A DNA stretch of 5,098 nt, taken from NCBI GenBank assembly GCA_964471215.1, contig CAYYFC010000063.1, forward strand, positions 1-5,098, read 5' to 3'. The notes under the pieces were generated by a model. That model ran no database searches, had not been told where the DNA came from, and was given only the letters and a program-made list of their open reading frames with translations. The stretch's first letter is position 1; each line of letters begins with the position of its first letter. Of the stretch, positions 4,681 through 5,098 are shown in pieces. Made by a program: the position numbers and the translations under genes. The DNA is from Archaeoglobus_B sp964471215. Its GTDB lineage: Archaea > Halobacteriota > Archaeoglobi > Archaeoglobales > Archaeoglobaceae.

Positions 4681-5098
4681 ATTAAAGGCACTACGTACAT
4701 CATCCCATCAAGCTCAATAACCTTAACTCTAATACCATAGACTTTTTCTATATTAGTCGGTGTTAAGACGTTATAAGGATCTCCAACAGCGAATATTTTC
4801 CCGCTTCTCATCATAACGATTCTATCTGCATATCTCGAAGCTAAATTTAAGTCGTGTATAGCTACGATCGCTGTAATTCCTTTCTCTTTAATGATCTTTT
4901 TTATTATTTCCATGACTTCAAGCTGGTGTTTGATATCCAAGTTTGCCGTAGGCTCATCTAGTAATAGAACTTCTGGCTCCTGAGCAAGTGCTCTTGCAAT
5001 CAGAACCTTTTGCTGTTGCCCTCCACTTAACTCGTTGAAATCCCTCATGGCAATGTTCTCAATGTTTAGAAGCTTGAGAACAGCAAAGACTTTTTCTA
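4677..5098 (-). CDS. ABC transporter ATPase, FecE/BtuD type (5' end outside window)
   Basis: This is the C-terminal ~139 residues of an ABC transporter nucleotide-binding subunit. The frame is open to the window edge and continues upstream of the ATG at 5048, so that ATG is internal. Visible motifs in order are the signature LSGGQQQK (from about 5030), Walker B VLLLDEPTANLD (Asp at 4958-4956, Glu next), the D-loop, and the switch histidine in AIHDLNLASRYAD (4856-4854). The tail SGKIFAVGDPYNVLTPTNIEKVYGI is typical of the iron-siderophore, haem and cobalamin importers (FecE, BtuD, FhuC). Walker A and the Q-loop lie beyond the window. It would power import through a BtuC-like permease, expected further upstream. 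It overlaps the Gate-domain gene by 4 bases. The family is secure; whether it serves iron, cobalamin or another metal cannot be told. Confidence 0.92.
   Translation of the reverse strand, partial: EKVFAVLKLLNIENIAMRDFNELSGGQQQKVLIARALAQEPEVLLLDEPTANLDIKHQLEVMEIIKKIIKEKGITAIVAIHDLNLASRYADRIVMMRSGKIFAVGDPYNVLTPTNIEKVYGIRVKVIELDGMMYVVPLI

Noticed and set aside
1..5098. CRISPR array
   Set aside because: No regularly spaced direct repeats were seen. The repeated 15-mer is a palindromic element end present twice, 1.5 kb apart.

Overview
The window looks like chromosomal DNA of a thermophilic archaeon. A/T-rich TATA boxes lie about 25-30 bases ahead of three start codons, which is the spacing of leaderless or near-leaderless archaeal messages. 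The IS200/IS605-type TnpA and TnpB reading frames resemble those of Euryarchaeota, with Archaeoglobales as my best guess. Genes overlap by 4 bases (ATGA). The taxonomic placement is an inference, not a match to a known genome.

Left third (about 17-1443): a decayed IS200/IS605 element on the + strand. It has subterminal hairpins at both ends, a tnpA broken by one frameshift, and a tnpB with a probable internal deletion, two frameshifts and a nonsense codon. Its right end still folds into hairpins like the omega-RNA (guide RNA scaffold) of TnpB systems, so the RNA end looks better kept than the proteins.

Middle left (1472-2640): two intact, convergent genes. One is a gamma-glutamylcyclotransferase-fold protein (+) that seems to lack the family's usual glutamate. 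The other is a small CIB/ABHD14-like alpha/beta hydrolase (-) with a complete Ser-Asp-His triad.

Middle (2641-3606): a stretch with no long open frame, which can be resolved. On the minus strand a palindromic promoter drives an intact 58-codon gene. By ATGA overlap this is followed by a partner gene of roughly 170 codons, now ruined by three frameshifts and two in-frame TGA codons and interrupted near its end by a ~240-base mini-element. That mini-element has IS605-type ends, almost no protein-coding capacity, and a structured right half with a possible pseudoknot. The small-gene/partner pair is laid out like a toxin-antitoxin or similar two-gene module whose larger member has died. It is the best candidate here for something undescribed. 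Bases 3607-3729 are an A/T-rich spacer in which I see no gene.

Right third (3730-5098): a minus-strand operon. A FecE/BtuD-type ABC transporter ATPase (5' end beyond the window) overlaps by 4 bases a 316-residue membrane protein of the nucleoside-recognition (Gate) type. The pair probably belongs to a metal, siderophore or cobalamin uptake locus that continues past the right edge.
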